DNA from: Paramoeba atlantica
Taxonomy: Eukaryota > Discosea
Direction: 5' to 3'
NCBI GenBank assembly: GCA_977017575.1
Contig: CDRNVI010000039.1
Span: 124,001-188,000 of the forward strand
Length of the DNA: 64,000 bases
Position numbers and translations under genes: made by a program. Below, piece after piece: positions 26,096 to 35,902 of the stretch. Under the pieces are notes generated by a model, which saw nothing but the letters and a program-made list of their open reading frames with translations, did not search any database and was not told the DNA's origin. Numbering within the stretch: position 1 is the first letter of the stretch; every line of letters starts with the position of its first letter.

Positions 26096-28066
26096 TTAAT
26101 CAAGAAAAAAAATATTACAGAACGCGCACTGAGATAATGTCCCAATACGTTTGAATATTTTCATTGATTTAGTGTTGTGAGAAAGCCTGGAAACCCTTTT
26201 TGAAGATAAGATGGCATATGTTTTAGTGGAGGGGCGAAGCGTTTCCTTTGTGCGTTTTCCTTTGCGATATTTTGTGAGGCGCAGGCGTCGCATAATTCCG
26301 TTTACTTTTGCTTGGGCTTTCTGACGTAACTTTTGTACTTTTTGTTCGTAAGGTCGTCGCTCGTGTCTATCATGACATCTCCACTCTTGCGTCACAATAG
26401 GTAGTCGAGTGATTGTGGAGGATATTTTCGAATGCTTATCTTTTCTATTTATTGCTTTCCGAAAAGCGTTCATAAAAAGTGCAAAAGACGAGATCCGGAC
26501 GTGCTTAAGTGCAACCAAGTCTTTGGGACTGATCCCCGGTAGATGAGTCCGTTTTGCTTGTTGATATCTCTTGCGATGCATCTGAACTCTAGTGGAGTAT
26601 TCTTGTTTCACATCGTCAGGCAAGGATTGATATGTGTTTCGCGATCGAATAAACTTTGAGGAAGAAGGTTCCAAAACAGCTGAGAATATAGGATAAGTTC
26701 TGCGTAAAAAAAGATTGAAGCCTGTCCGTGAAAGATGACCCTGGTGTGCTTTCGCAGAGAGTAAGAGTTCGCGCACCTGCTTGCTAGATTGGACGTTAGG
26801 GCCCACTGCTTCAGTTTCCGCACATAATTCGGGTTCCATAGAAAGCAAATCGTGAGGAACAGAAAACTGATTTCGCCCGTCTAAGGATGAAGGTATTGAT
26901 AATAATGAAGTTTCCCTCTGTTTTCGACTTTCGTAGAACGTAGCATTGGAAGAGAGTTTGGTACGTATGATGGAATGGGTTACAAAATCAGCGTAACGGA
27001 CAGAAAAATGTGTCACTGATTCCACACGTTGTTTCGTGCTTCCTGGCAAGAGAAAGGCCACAGCAGCAGAAATCGAAAAATAGAGAAAAACACTCATGTT
27101 CGCTAATAACCTTCTGAATCTCAAAAGTAACTGAGAGTGAAAGTTTTGCAGACATGCGTACGAAATGGTATAAAGAAAACAGAGTGCGGAAGCCGCAAAA
27201 TGTAAGGCCCTCATTAACCAAAGCTTTAAGAACCTTTGACCTTTGGATAAAATATCTGTAGTGGTACAGGAGATTCTTCTTGCAGCGAGCGGTAGAAAGC
27301 ACCTCAAATTTCGTAAATGAAAAAAGGTGACTGCAGAACACAAAATATCAGCCATGAAAAATGTTGAGCCATTGACTATTGGAAGCGTCGTAAGACTAGC
27401 CACAGTACGATAACGTGAGGGTTGGAAAGAGGGTGCTGGAGAAGAAAATAATATAATTTTTGGAAACATGTAGCCGGGATTTATTTTTCCTCTAGAATAA
27501 TGTCTATCAAACTTGTGTGCATATTCATGAAAAGCGAATATAGAAACCTTGTGCAATGCTGGAAAACGGGCAGCATGAACACCCGTACGCCAAGGAACCG
27601 GGAGTTGTTCCAAGCGGTAAGGTTTATTTGCACGAAAGAACGAGCGTGTAAAGCACGTTTGTTGCCTAGAACTGGCACACGGAAATTTTGATAGTTGCCA
27701 AAATGTGCGATTACACTGAACAGTTTTAAGCTCAGGGTATATTTCACAATACTTGTGATCTTTGATATCGTATCGTCCTGTAGAATTCCCACATAAGTCA
27801 TGCTGAATAATTGAATAAAAGTTGATCGACGCGGAAGGAGAAGAAATAGATGCAGGCCGAAGTGTTGGTAATTTTTCCAAATCAAATTGCTTGCAAATCA
27901 GCGACGAGCAATCCAAAAAAGATTTTTTTATGGGCATGCGAAGATTTGCCTCGTGTTCCCGGATGACTCTATCCCATGATTGGAGTGCCATATTACGTGA
28001 AACGGTACCAAGGGGACAAAATGAAGAGCAAGATCTGATTTTAGGGACGCATTCACTAACTGGCAT
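26096..28066 (-). CDS. Protein with hydrophobic middle and two C-terminal HMG-box-like segments
   Basis: 656 residues from ATG. The C-terminal third is strongly basic and has two segments with HMG-box spacing. The first, ~440-505, is GFNLFLRR..., then FIRSRNTYQSLPDDVKQEY and MHRKRYQQ. The second, ~518-590, is RISSFALFMNAFRKA..., then ITRLPIVTQEW and RRPYEQKVQKLRQKA. Both keep the F.LF opening and the W/L...Y helix pattern of HMG boxes. Residues ~235-345 contain several hydrophobic stretches (CSAVTFFHL, LHFAASALCFLY, MSVFLYFSISAAVAFLLPG). The N-terminal third is unrecognised. Tandem HMG boxes suggest DNA binding, perhaps in an organelle. Hydrophobic segments are odd for that, and no function is claimed. 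Confidence 0.6.
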   Translation of the reverse strand: MPVSECVPKIRSCSSFCPLGTVSRNMALQSWDRVIREHEANLRMPIKKSFLDCSSLICKQFDLEKLPTLRPASISSPSASINFYSIIQHDLCGNSTGRYDIKDHKYCEIYPELKTVQCNRTFWQLSKFPCASSRQQTCFTRSFFRANKPYRLEQLPVPWRTGVHAARFPALHKVSIFAFHEYAHKFDRHYSRGKINPGYMFPKIILFSSPAPSFQPSRYRTVASLTTLPIVNGSTFFMADILCSAVTFFHLRNLRCFLPLAARRISCTTTDILSKGQRFLKLWLMRALHFAASALCFLYTISYACLQNFHSQLLLRFRRLLANMSVFLYFSISAAVAFLLPGSTKQRVESVTHFSVRYADFVTHSIIRTKLSSNATFYESRKQRETSLLSIPSSLDGRNQFSVPHDLLSMEPELCAETEAVGPNVQSSKQVRELLLSAKAHQGHLSRTGFNLFLRRTYPIFSAVLEPSSSKFIRSRNTYQSLPDDVKQEYSTRVQMHRKRYQQAKRTHLPGISPKDLVALKHVRISSFALFMNAFRKAINRKDKHSKISSTITRLPIVTQEWRCHDRHERRPYEQKVQKLRQKAQAKVNGIMRRLRLTKYRKGKRTKETLRPSTKTYAILSSKRVSRLSHNTKSMKIFKRIGTLSQCAFCNIFFLD

Positions 28067-28541
28067 ACCGAGTTACAAAGACTGTAGCGCTCGTATCCGA
28101 AAACTAGAAACTGTCTAAAATTCCTGCCACAAAGCTAGCATAGTATGTTTTCGTAGTTAGCTTCTAGTGAAAAGATCAACCAAAAATTGATTTTACATTT
28201 TGTTTCTAAAAAGTATAAGTCAGGCTGTTTTTATGGGGTAGTTTTTGCTACAATTTAAAACCGACATGTATTATCCTTGAAGAGTAATGAAACTTACAAT
28301 AATTTACAAGAATATGCGTTGAATATTAGTTGCATAAAAGTAAAGATTAAGGGCAACAGTGTTCCATGTGCCCGAAACCTCGTGCTTCATGGAATCCCAT
28401 CTTGCATTGAACACTCATAATAGTAGTACTATTGAATATAAATTTAATCCCCCCTGCATCAAAAAGGAACCCCCCTTATTTTTCACACGACTTATTTTTC
28501 AAACCTAGGGGGGTTTGAAGATTCACAAATACAGAGGGGGA
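28067..28541. other. Intergenic, with G/C-run inverted motif
   Basis: AT-rich to about 28445, then TAATCCCCCCTGCATC and GAACCCCCC on one side and CTAGGGGGGTTTG and CAGAGGGGGACTA on the other (28447-28532). It resembles the ends of the small TA-duplicating elements, but the pairing is weak. No gene. Confidence 0.4.
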
Positions 28542-29357
28542 CTACTGAAGATTCACAATGTTTTTCAGATTCTTAGGAATACACCCAGCATTTTTACACA
28601 GAGTAAGAGAACTAAGTGAAAGAGGAATGCTATCGTAGTCCACCTTACTCAAAAAATTGTTCCCATGAAGATAAAGAACTCGTAGACTGTCAGGAATTGG
28701 AGAGAAATCCAGTTTACCCTCGAATTTGTTTCCCTCAAGATACAACTGTTCTAGAGATTCAGAAAGCTGCGTAAACAAAACTGTTCCAGATAGCGAATTC
28801 TCCGATAGGTTGAGAAAGGAAAGCGAGGCAGGAAGTTGGGAGAGGTCAATGCTTCCATCAAACTTATTTTTACGAGCATTTAAAAGCCACAAATGAGAAG
28901 GGAGTTGAGTGAGATCGACTGCACCGTAAAAGAAGTTAGAGCTCAGGTCTAACCGTTCGAGTGAGTCTGGAAGGTTTATCCAAGGAACACTCGACCTAAA
29001 TTGATTATCGGAAAGAAAACAATGCTTTAATGTGGGAAGAAGGTTCCCCAAGGCAATTTCCACGTGTTTATCGCATCGAGAAGCACCGCGAATCGGATAA
29101 GGAATATTCCCAGTAGAGTCAGAAAAGCGAAGGCAGGTGAGCCGAATACTTGTTACTTCTCCCTTGGAATTACATTTCACGCCATCCCACTCGCATGCGG
29201 AAGTTTCTGTTTTCCATGTCGGATGAATGTAATCCTCATCCGAGATAAGAGAGAGTAGTCGGATTTCTTGTGGAATAAGCGTAGCCACAGCCTTCCCAAG
29301 CTTACGTTGTTTCTTCGGTGGAGCTAAAGAGTCGCAACAACGCGACCCAGAAAGCAT
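28542..29357 (-). CDS. LRR family protein 1
   Basis: 271 residues from the first in-frame ATG (29357). The frame is open 13 codons further to a TTG. N-terminal cap: a basic stretch KKQRKLGK, then IHPTWKTETSACEWDGVKC, like the W..V.C cap of plant-type LRR proteins. Seven or so repeats of about 23 residues follow, of the form LPxSLxxLxLxxNxFxGxVDLTQ (NLPDSLERLDLSSNFFYGAV, QLPASLSFLNLSENSLSG). A short Cys-containing end, LTLCKNAGC, closes it. There is no membrane segment or kinase. The hydrophobic residues before the ATG are probably translated pyrimidine tract. It is likely extracellular or vesicular, ligand unknown. Confidence 0.85.
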   Translation of the reverse strand: MLSGSRCCDSLAPPKKQRKLGKAVATLIPQEIRLLSLISDEDYIHPTWKTETSACEWDGVKCNSKGEVTSIRLTCLRFSDSTGNIPYPIRGASRCDKHVEIALGNLLPTLKHCFLSDNQFRSSVPWINLPDSLERLDLSSNFFYGAVDLTQLPSHLWLLNARKNKFDGSIDLSQLPASLSFLNLSENSLSGTVLFTQLSESLEQLYLEGNKFEGKLDFSPIPDSLRVLYLHGNNFLSKVDYDSIPLSLSSLTLCKNAGCIPKNLKNIVNLQ

Positions 29358-29935
29358 TAGAGAAAGGAGGAACTCAAAAACTAACGTGAGATACAACTCT
29401 AAAAATCTTTCAATGGAATACGACAGTAAGACTTGGCCTCTCTTTGGTACTCATGACATGAAAAAGAAGCATCAAAAATACACCAAACAACGTGATTTGC
29501 GTCTTAATACCTGTATTATTGCCCCCCCCCCCCGTTTCAAAGAAGAGAAAAAAGTTTCAAAGCAGGAAAAAGTTGACCATAAGGCATTGTTCCATTAAGA
29601 CGAGATTAGAAAATCAATCCGCCGACCAGAAAATCCGCGCCGAAGAAAACCAACCCTCTTGGAGAACTCAGGTCGTATTGGACTAATAGTGTATTAGGTT
29701 GCACTATAAGAATTGGAATATTGTCGAGCTGAATATTGTCGAGGCTATCGCATCCTTGGGTATTACTCACTTACTCAGTAAGCGATCTTAGAGATCTCGT
29801 CTTAATTTAAGACGAGTCAAGAGAAGTTCAAATCGGAGTGCATGCACTGGTGATGCTTTCACCACTACACAAAATAGTATACAAGGCCAGAAGGTATCAA
29901 AAGTGGAATAGATAAATGCGTGCATCAGATGTAGT
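29358..29935. other. Intergenic, poly-C run and short palindrome
   Basis: A run of 12-13 C at 29521-29533, AATATTGTCGAG twice (29717-29745), and a near-perfect palindrome at 29796-29816 (arms CTCGTCTTAA / TTAAGACGAG, also seen singly at 29597). No gene. Confidence 0.5.
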
Positions 29936-30364
29936 TTAAAGTAGTTTTAATGATCCTGTGATAGCATCCACCTCCACTTGAGAAGCCGGACCAATACAAA
30001 GAACTGTTTCAGAACCTGCGGGAAGTTCCGTGTGACCTGCGTCCTGGATAAGAGAATAGTTGACTCCATATGCCTTGGCAGACTGCGTAAGCTCTAGCAG
30101 TTCGTCCCTATCTTTAACTCTGAGAACGACCTTTTTTTGGCCATCGGAAAGCCAGTTGTTCAGCTTGCCAAGTAAAGATTCTTCGCGAGTCATACCTGCA
30201 GAATCAATATGGGAACATTGAAGCACCGCGGTGACTGCTGCATGAGAGCATTGAGATGCTACTTTTCCGGGACTCATTTTTAAGTCGGAGCGAACTACAA
30301 GAGCCATCTTGTGCGATTTTCCGCGAGTACCATAGTTTCGCAATAGGCGACGCAGTCTCTGCAT
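29936..30364 (-). CDS. Peptidyl-tRNA hydrolase 2 (PTH2/Bit1 family)
   Basis: 142 residues, the usual length for the catalytic domain plus a short tail. It shows KMALVVRSDLKMSPGKVASQ followed by CSHAAV (the family's N-terminal signature with the catalytic Lys and His), KKVVLRVKDRDELLEL, GVNYSLIQDAGHTELPAGS and TVLCIGP. The enzyme releases tRNA from prematurely dropped peptidyl-tRNA. The short N-terminus RLRRLLRNYGTRGKSH is basic and could be an organelle targeting signal, but is also just what remains of a membrane-less version. It is flanked on both sides by LRR genes. Confidence 0.95.
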   Translation of the reverse strand: MQRLRRLLRNYGTRGKSHKMALVVRSDLKMSPGKVASQCSHAAVTAVLQCSHIDSAGMTREESLLGKLNNWLSDGQKKVVLRVKDRDELLELTQSAKAYGVNYSLIQDAGHTELPAGSETVLCIGPASQVEVDAITGSLKLL

Positions 30365-30377
30365 ATTTTGCCATAAA

Positions 30378-30396
30378 CTGTCAAAATAATAATAAA
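30378..30396 (-). promoter_or_regulatory. Putative trans-splice acceptor for PTH2
   Basis: ATTTATTATTATTTTGACAG in gene sense, ending 13 bases before the ATG. An out-of-frame ATG lies between. Confidence 0.45.
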
Positions 30397-30694
30397 TATA
30401 TGAAGCAAAACGTCAGAAGGTAAGTATTTCGTGAAAAAAATTCAGAATAAAATCAAACCTCCACCAAACCCTCCGCCCAGTCCGAATTTAAAAGAATTCG
30501 GAGCTGAAAGTGCTTAAATACTTTCATAAGAATTAGAGAAGAACTTATAAAGGGGGGAGGGGTCGAGGCTGTTATAAACAGGGGGATACAGTAATCCTTT
30601 TTTATAAAAGAAGATTCCGTTAAAAAATACTCTGTGTTGCGCATATTTGCGGCAGTGTAATTTAACTCTAGTGTACCCCCCTCGTTGTGTTTTA
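30397..30694. other. Intergenic with G-run and C-run
   Basis: AAGGGGGGAGGGG at 30551-30563 and GTACCCCCCTCG at 30674-30685 face each other and may be eroded ends of a small element. No gene. Confidence 0.4.
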
Positions 30695-31378
30695 TTAAAC
30701 TGTGTAGGCCAAGTGAGAACCTTTAATTTCAAGACCATTCTCAGCGATTTTCAAGTAGACAAGGGAGGGAGGAAATTTGTTGAGGTCAAGCTCTCCAGTG
30801 AGATGATTGAATTGAATTTGTAAATTGCTCAACGTACCAGGTAGTGCGCCAACTTTTATATCACCTGAAAAGCGATTTCTGTATAACCACAACCACTGCA
30901 AGCCAGGAGGAAGGCGTGTCAGATCCATCTCTCCCTCCAGTCGGTTCGTATCAGCACACAGAGTTTCCACTGTCAAGGGGAACTGAGTTAAATCTAAAGA
31001 ACCGGAGAATATATTGGAATTGATCCAGAAATCACGGAGATTCGGAGGAAGCTCCTGCGGTGTGAGCTCGTGACCCAACGCATTGGATTGGAGGCGTAGA
31101 AAGACGACGCTCTGTGGGAGCCAGGACCACGTCACATTACCACTAAGTCGTTGAGAGCCCCATGAAATGCTATCAACAAGGCCTGCACGGTCCACAGAGA
31201 CGCCCAACCAAGAATCCACTGTTTGTGTGTCGTTCCATGAGAAGTGTAGATTCTGCACATGTTGAAGGAATAACGAAAGCGCTACTTCGGGAGAGAGAAG
31301 GGTGCGGCGGAATTTTTGAGGTTTTCGAGAGGATGAAACATCCGCCGAGAAAACCGGCCCAACAAAAGGGAGGAACAT
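30695..31378 (-). CDS. LRR family protein 2
   Basis: 227 residues from ATG. A short hydrophobic start, MFLPFVGPVFSADVSS, is a plausible signal peptide. Then comes the family's KFRRTLLSPEVALSLFLQHV helix and the cap HFSWNDTQTVDSWLGVSV. Six repeats follow (LPPNLRDFWINSNIFSGSLD, FPLTVETLCADTNRLEGEMD, LPPGLQWLWLYRNRFSGDIK). The cap lacks the Cys pair found in most members. It is the first of five consecutive LRR genes. Role unknown; probably secreted. Confidence 0.85.
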   Translation of the reverse strand: MFLPFVGPVFSADVSSSRKPQKFRRTLLSPEVALSLFLQHVQNLHFSWNDTQTVDSWLGVSVDRAGLVDSISWGSQRLSGNVTWSWLPQSVVFLRLQSNALGHELTPQELPPNLRDFWINSNIFSGSLDLTQFPLTVETLCADTNRLEGEMDLTRLPPGLQWLWLYRNRFSGDIKVGALPGTLSNLQIQFNHLTGELDLNKFPPSLVYLKIAENGLEIKGSHLAYTV

Positions 31379-32262
31379 AAAGGCTTATTAAATTACAGGT
31401 GGGGAGGTAGTTACGGAAATAACTATTTACGGATAAAGGATATAAAATTGACGATTTTATCCTTAAATTTTATATTTTATATTCTGCTTAATAAATTGAT
31501 CTATCTATTTAATAAATAGATTATACGCAAATAAATCCGTCATCAGATAAGATTTAAGAAGGTAATTGTCGTGCATTTTCATATGAAAGCAAGAATCTTG
31601 TTTTTGAAGTAAACGAAGAAATATCAAAAGAATAAAAATATCAAATTCTTAATCAAGTTCATTATCTCGAAAGAATATAAAGAATTTCTTTAGAATAAAC
31701 AGAGAAATTAAGGAAATGAAAAGGTTCTTTTTTATAAGGACTAATTTTGCTACGTAACTATGCAAATGTTTTTCAAGATATTCAAGAAAAATATTTCTCG
31801 GAAGGTCACGACGTAAATGAAAAATGTAAGTACGCAAAAGAAAAGCAGATAGAAACACAAAATATAATTGAATAAACCATGAAGGCCCAAAAAGTATGAA
31901 ACAAGAAACTGAAAAAAATAATATGTAGCTGCAAAAATCGGAGAAAGTGCAGCACAAGACTTCGTGTTTAGAAAACTAGGTACTGTTTACTACTATGAAT
32001 CTGTACTAAAAGAGTATAGCAAGGACTAAAGAATGGAACAACAAAATGAATGACTCCAATTTCAAAGGAAAAATCATTTTTCAATAAACTGTGTTTATTG
32101 CTAATAAAGTGTTTATAAGTCTGTTTAAAGTAACATTAAGAATCTAACAACAAAATCCAAAACCATAAGCTACAACATCTTAAGCCTACTTTGTGGCATT
32201 TCTTAACCTATCTTTCCGTACAAAAATCTGTTACCTCTTAACTAGTAACCTTTGAACAGTGG
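31379..32262. other. Long AT-rich intergenic region
   Basis: 884 bases, very AT-rich with ATTTATA-type runs (31440-31530). A Phe/Leu/Tyr-rich open frame at 31649-31957 has no ATG at its start and is what chance translation of such sequence gives. I see no gene or repeat. Confidence 0.5.
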
Positions 32263-33390
32263 CTAAACAATAACCTTACGCTCAAAAGCCAACAATAGAT
32301 CTTCGTTGGGTTTCTGTGGGAGCATTTGTGTACGCTCATGCATCTTGCGCGCCGGAATCAAAAACCCAGAAAAGAAATTGTTTGAGACGTTCACCTCTGT
32401 TTCCTCACTGTATGCCGTCAAACGGACATCGCCGTAGAATTTGTTGTGGCTGAGGTCCAACTTGACGAGAGTTGCCTCTGCTGAAGACATCAATGGCTCC
32501 CCACTGAGTTGATTCTGGCTGAGATCGAGTTCCCGCAGGGAGGATGGAAGATTTGCTACGTTTACTACACCCTCAAAACGGTTGTCGCTTGCATTAAACA
32601 CTTTCAAACATTGAGGAATCAGGATAGTGGTGCTTTCTGTGTCGCGAGACTCTAGGCTAGTTGCGCAGTTACCGGATAATTCTACACAACAACCCGATTT
32701 CACATTGAATACGAATCGATGGGAGAGCTGCGTAAGGTTGAGAGATCCGCTGAGCCGATTGGAGAACAGTAAAAGTGTTGTAAGTCGACAGGGAAGGCGA
32801 TGCAAGGCGACTTCTCCCTCAAACGCGTTACTGCTGACGTCGAGTTCCTCCAAGTTTTGCGGCAAAGCCTTCAAGTCCAGAGGTCCACTCAGTCGGTTGT
32901 TCGAAACGTTTAACGTGATGAGTTGGTTTGGAAGGCTTGAGACGGGGAGAAATCCAGTAAACTTGTTGTGGCTGAGATTGGCATACTTTAAGTTTGGAGC
33001 GCAAGAGAAGAAATCAACACTTCCGGAGAACTCGTTGTTGGAGACGTCCAGTCGAGTGAGGGTGGATAGATGGGGAAGGGTTATGCTACCGGAAAGACTA
33101 TTGTTTCCGAGATTCATGATGGCCGTGGTACGAGGCAACGCATCCCAGTGAGGTGGTCCGGAAAGCAGGAATGTAGAACCGTTGTCTGAAGCACGATGCC
33201 AATTGAGAATCACAGATTCACTGCGTACATCCACTTTGGTAAAATTGCTTCGTGAGTGTATTGGAGAATCCAACTCGGAGGTGTCCCCGTCCTGAGTTAG
33301 ACGCAACGATGAAGTGAATTGTTCGACCGAATTTGTAAGATGTTCACGAATTCGAGAATCTGAATCGGATGCGCTGTCACTCGTAGACAT
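32263..33390 (-). CDS. LRR family protein 3 (longest, no signal peptide)
   Basis: 375 residues from ATG at 33390. The 12-codon upstream extension begins with TTG and looks like leader. It opens MSTSDSASDSDSRIREH, acidic and Ser-rich, with no hydrophobic start and no W...C cap, unlike its siblings. At least nine repeats follow (LPNQLITLNVSNNRLSGPLD, LPQNLEELDVSSNAFEGEVA, LPSSLRELDLSQNQLSG), with one interruption of ~25 residues carrying CCVELSGNCATSLESRD. It may be an intracellular member, or its start may be mis-set. It ends in FERKVIV. Confidence 0.85.
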   Translation of the reverse strand: MSTSDSASDSDSRIREHLTNSVEQFTSSLRLTQDGDTSELDSPIHSRSNFTKVDVRSESVILNWHRASDNGSTFLLSGPPHWDALPRTTAIMNLGNNSLSGSITLPHLSTLTRLDVSNNEFSGSVDFFSCAPNLKYANLSHNKFTGFLPVSSLPNQLITLNVSNNRLSGPLDLKALPQNLEELDVSSNAFEGEVALHRLPCRLTTLLLFSNRLSGSLNLTQLSHRFVFNVKSGCCVELSGNCATSLESRDTESTTILIPQCLKVFNASDNRFEGVVNVANLPSSLRELDLSQNQLSGEPLMSSAEATLVKLDLSHNKFYGDVRLTAYSEETEVNVSNNFFSGFLIPARKMHERTQMLPQKPNEDLLLAFERKVIV

Positions 33391-33964
33391 GGAGAACGTA
33401 GAAAAATGCTGTAGTGTAAATATCAAAACTCAAAAGCTGAAGAACATTTACCCACAACCGCTAATACCAGTACACCACAAATATTGCTTACTATAGTTCC
33501 AGGAGGAGAAATAATAATATTTGTTATAATATCTGTTGCCCAGGCAACATACTACTGTTACCCCCTATACTTATCCCCTTCGTTTTAGGTCAAAGGCCAT
33601 AGTTTTAGGATAAGTAAGGGGGAGTGTAACGGTATTCTTACCAATAAATATCTGTTTTGTGCAAGATAACGTTAAAAAAAGATATTTTCACATCGAACCG
33701 GCAATGGTAACTTTCAAAGAAAAGAAGCAAATGACGCAAACATAAATGAATCCTGGAAGCATTGAAAAATGCTCCGTGGACCAATCTTAAATGCCTACTA
33801 CACTACAGCCCAAAAACAATACGTACTTCGAATTTAAAAATTCGAATAGAAATCAGAATCATTTACCACTATAAACAATCGCAGGGAAAAAATGAAACCA
33901 AAAACACTGAGTTTCTTTTGATTCGCATTGTTCGACAAGGAACGGGTTGTCGTCGAGTGCTCGA
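33391..33964. other. Intergenic with small fold-back element
   Basis: It holds the inverted repeat noted separately (33559-33628). The rest is AT-rich with no gene. Confidence 0.5.
33559..33628. mobile_element. Small fold-back element, TA on both sides
   Basis: CCCCCTATACTTATCC pairs with GGATAAGTAAGGGGG about 35 bases away, and TA flanks each end. It is similar in style to the MITEs of the left region. Confidence 0.6.
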
Positions 33965-34708
33965 TCAGTCCTCCAATGTCTTCACGACCACACATTGTTT
34001 CACAATTCTGGTCCCCTCAATGCTGACCGAAGTCAAAGTTTTTGGAAGTAGATCCTCCCAGAGCTCCCCAGAGAGCTCCTTGTTGAAATTCAGATGAAGC
34101 TGCTGCAAATACGGCGGCAGAGAGCCAAGATTCACCTCCCCACTCAACCGATTAGCGCTCAAATCCAACCACCGCAGCGTCACCGGTAGCGCCGCCAAAT
34201 CCGGCGTCCCCACAAACAAATTATCCCCAATCACAAGACTACGCAGTCCCGGCGGCAACCTCCCCGTCTCCACGCCCCCCGTAATGTAGTTAAACCGGTA
34301 CTCCCCCTCGACCACCACCATGGCGAGATCCACATACAACGTCGAGGAGGGGAGAAAGGCCCACTGGAGAGGCCCCCTTAACCCCAGCCCCTCCCACAGC
34401 AGCGAGCTCACCCCCCCGTCCCCCCCACACCCTACGCGGTACCACGCACACGCCGGGGTGTGGGTCGACCAGCTGGGGTAGACGTGGGAGAGACGGGAGA
34501 CGAGACGGGCGAGTTGGTACTCCGCGGGGATCCCGACCCCCTGGACTTTGGAGGGGCCGCGTTTGCGTTTACGAGAGGAGGAGGTGGTGGTGGTAGAGGA
34601 AGAAGAGGAAGAGGAAGAGGAAGAAGAAGAGGAAGCGGGTTCGGTGAAACGACACCTGGGGGAGAGAAGGGGGGAGAGGAAGAGGAGGGGGAGAGCGAGG
34701 TGAAACAT
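33965..34708 (-). CDS. LRR family protein 4 (poly-Ser, GC-rich)
   Basis: 247 residues from ATG. A clear signal-like start, MFHLALPLLFLSPLLSPRC, is followed by a run of 13 Ser and Thr residues and SRKRKRGPS. The family cap is VYPSWSTHTPACAWYRVGCG. About five repeats follow (LPPGLRSLVIGDNLFVGTPD, LPVTLRWLDLSANRLSGEVN, LPPYLQQLHLNFNKELSGEL). The first two thirds of the gene is strikingly GC-rich, while the last ~130 bases are not. Probably secreted. Confidence 0.85.
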   Translation of the reverse strand: MFHLALPLLFLSPLLSPRCRFTEPASSSSSSSSSSSSSTTTTSSSRKRKRGPSKVQGVGIPAEYQLARLVSRLSHVYPSWSTHTPACAWYRVGCGGDGGVSSLLWEGLGLRGPLQWAFLPSSTLYVDLAMVVVEGEYRFNYITGGVETGRLPPGLRSLVIGDNLFVGTPDLAALPVTLRWLDLSANRLSGEVNLGSLPPYLQQLHLNFNKELSGELWEDLLPKTLTSVSIEGTRIVKQCVVVKTLED

Positions 34709-35094
34709 GGGGGGGGGGAGAAAAGCGTGGGAGAGGGAGGGAGGAGGGTAGGAAAGAAAAGGAGTGGCTAATGGGAGGTATATATAAGAAAGGTGTTGAA
34801 ATGGAGGTAGGTATCATACCGTGTACGGGAAAAGTTTTCATTATTGATTGGGCACAGATCAAGTTTAATATTGTTACTGTGTCACCACTCACTTTGCAAA
34901 ATTTTATGAAACTTTCGGGATGAAGCTCTCTTCCTTATAAAAGGGGGACTGTTCGGTGTCTGTTGGGACCTGGGGCGTTGGTAATACACCTGAAGTTTTA
35001 GTAAATGAGCCCCTTTTAATTGTTATTCAGACGAAGTATAAATTTAGTTTTTTAATTGAAATTTAATAAAGCAACAAAAAAAAAGATTAAGCTG
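34709..35094. other. Intergenic with strong pyrimidine tract
   Basis: In gene sense the 60 bases before the ATG of LRR 4 are nearly all pyrimidine (TACCCTCCTCCCTCCCTCTC), a candidate splicing tract. The remainder is AT-rich, with AAAAAAAAAG near the LRR 5 stop. No gene. Confidence 0.45.
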
Positions 35095-35802
35095 CTATTT
35101 GTTTGGCGCGCGGTGTACCTGAGGAACTTTGGGTATGTCTGGCATTTCGACAAACAATGGAACTTCATTTAATGAGGTTACTAGCGTGTTTCTTAAGTCT
35201 ATTTCTTGAACAGAAGCAGGCAAGAAAGAAAAATCAGCCGTCCCACCAAACATGTTTTCACTCAACCGAAGAATTTGTATTTCTGCTGGGAGCTTGGTGA
35301 AATCAAGAAGACCGGAGAGCATATTTTGCGCAGTGTTAAGGCGGAGAAGAGCCGTGGGAAGACTCGTAAGATATAATGCTCCAACAAAGCTACACGCAAA
35401 TAGCCCAATTTCCTCCACACACTGTGGAAAAGAGCCAAGATCCACAGTGCCGCCTAGTTCAAAGTTGCAACCAAGATTAAGCTTTCGGACGGAATAGGGG
35501 AGTGTCCCCCATTCCACAACGCCTGAGATTCCCATATTCCCCCAAAGAACTTGGTCTACTCGACCATTTGCATCGCAATATACATCCTTCCATTCACATG
35601 CAGGTGTAGTTATTACCCAAGAAGGGTGCACGTTCTCCATACCTTTTATGAAGCGGACCAGATCGTACTCTTGTGGGAGATTTCCAAGGACGCGACTTGG
35701 CGGGGCGTTATGACGCTCATCCGAGCTGGGAAAAAGAAGGAACATTATCACAACAGAATGTACTACATGACAAATATGTTGTAGAATGCTATGAACTGGC
35801 AT
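35095..35802 (-). CDS. LRR family protein 5
   Basis: 235 residues from ATG. Hydrophobic start ICHVVHSVVIMFLLFP, then RVLGNLPQEYDLVRFIKGM and the cap VHPSWVITTPACEWKDVYC, the best match in the window to the family consensus. Repeats include LPYSVRKLNLGCNFELGGTVD, LPTALLRLNTAQNMLSGLLD and LPAEIQILRLSENMFGGTAD. The end DIPKVPQVHRAPNK is short and polar. No anchor is visible. It lies 100 bases from the next LRR gene. Confidence 0.87.
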   Translation of the reverse strand: MPVHSILQHICHVVHSVVIMFLLFPSSDERHNAPPSRVLGNLPQEYDLVRFIKGMENVHPSWVITTPACEWKDVYCDANGRVDQVLWGNMGISGVVEWGTLPYSVRKLNLGCNFELGGTVDLGSFPQCVEEIGLFACSFVGALYLTSLPTALLRLNTAQNMLSGLLDFTKLPAEIQILRLSENMFGGTADFSFLPASVQEIDLRNTLVTSLNEVPLFVEMPDIPKVPQVHRAPNK

Positions 35803-35902
35803 ACTGCCACTTAAGATCGTAGTATTAAAGAAATGTCCAACCCAATATTACGAAAAAAGCAGGAAATACAAAATTTATAGTATTCTAAAAAACCCCACTT
35901 TA

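Noticed and set aside
31649-31957. 102-codon hydrophobic frame on the minus strand
   Set aside because: Begins at TTG in very AT-rich DNA. Phe/Leu/Tyr/Ile-rich composition is the chance product of such sequence.
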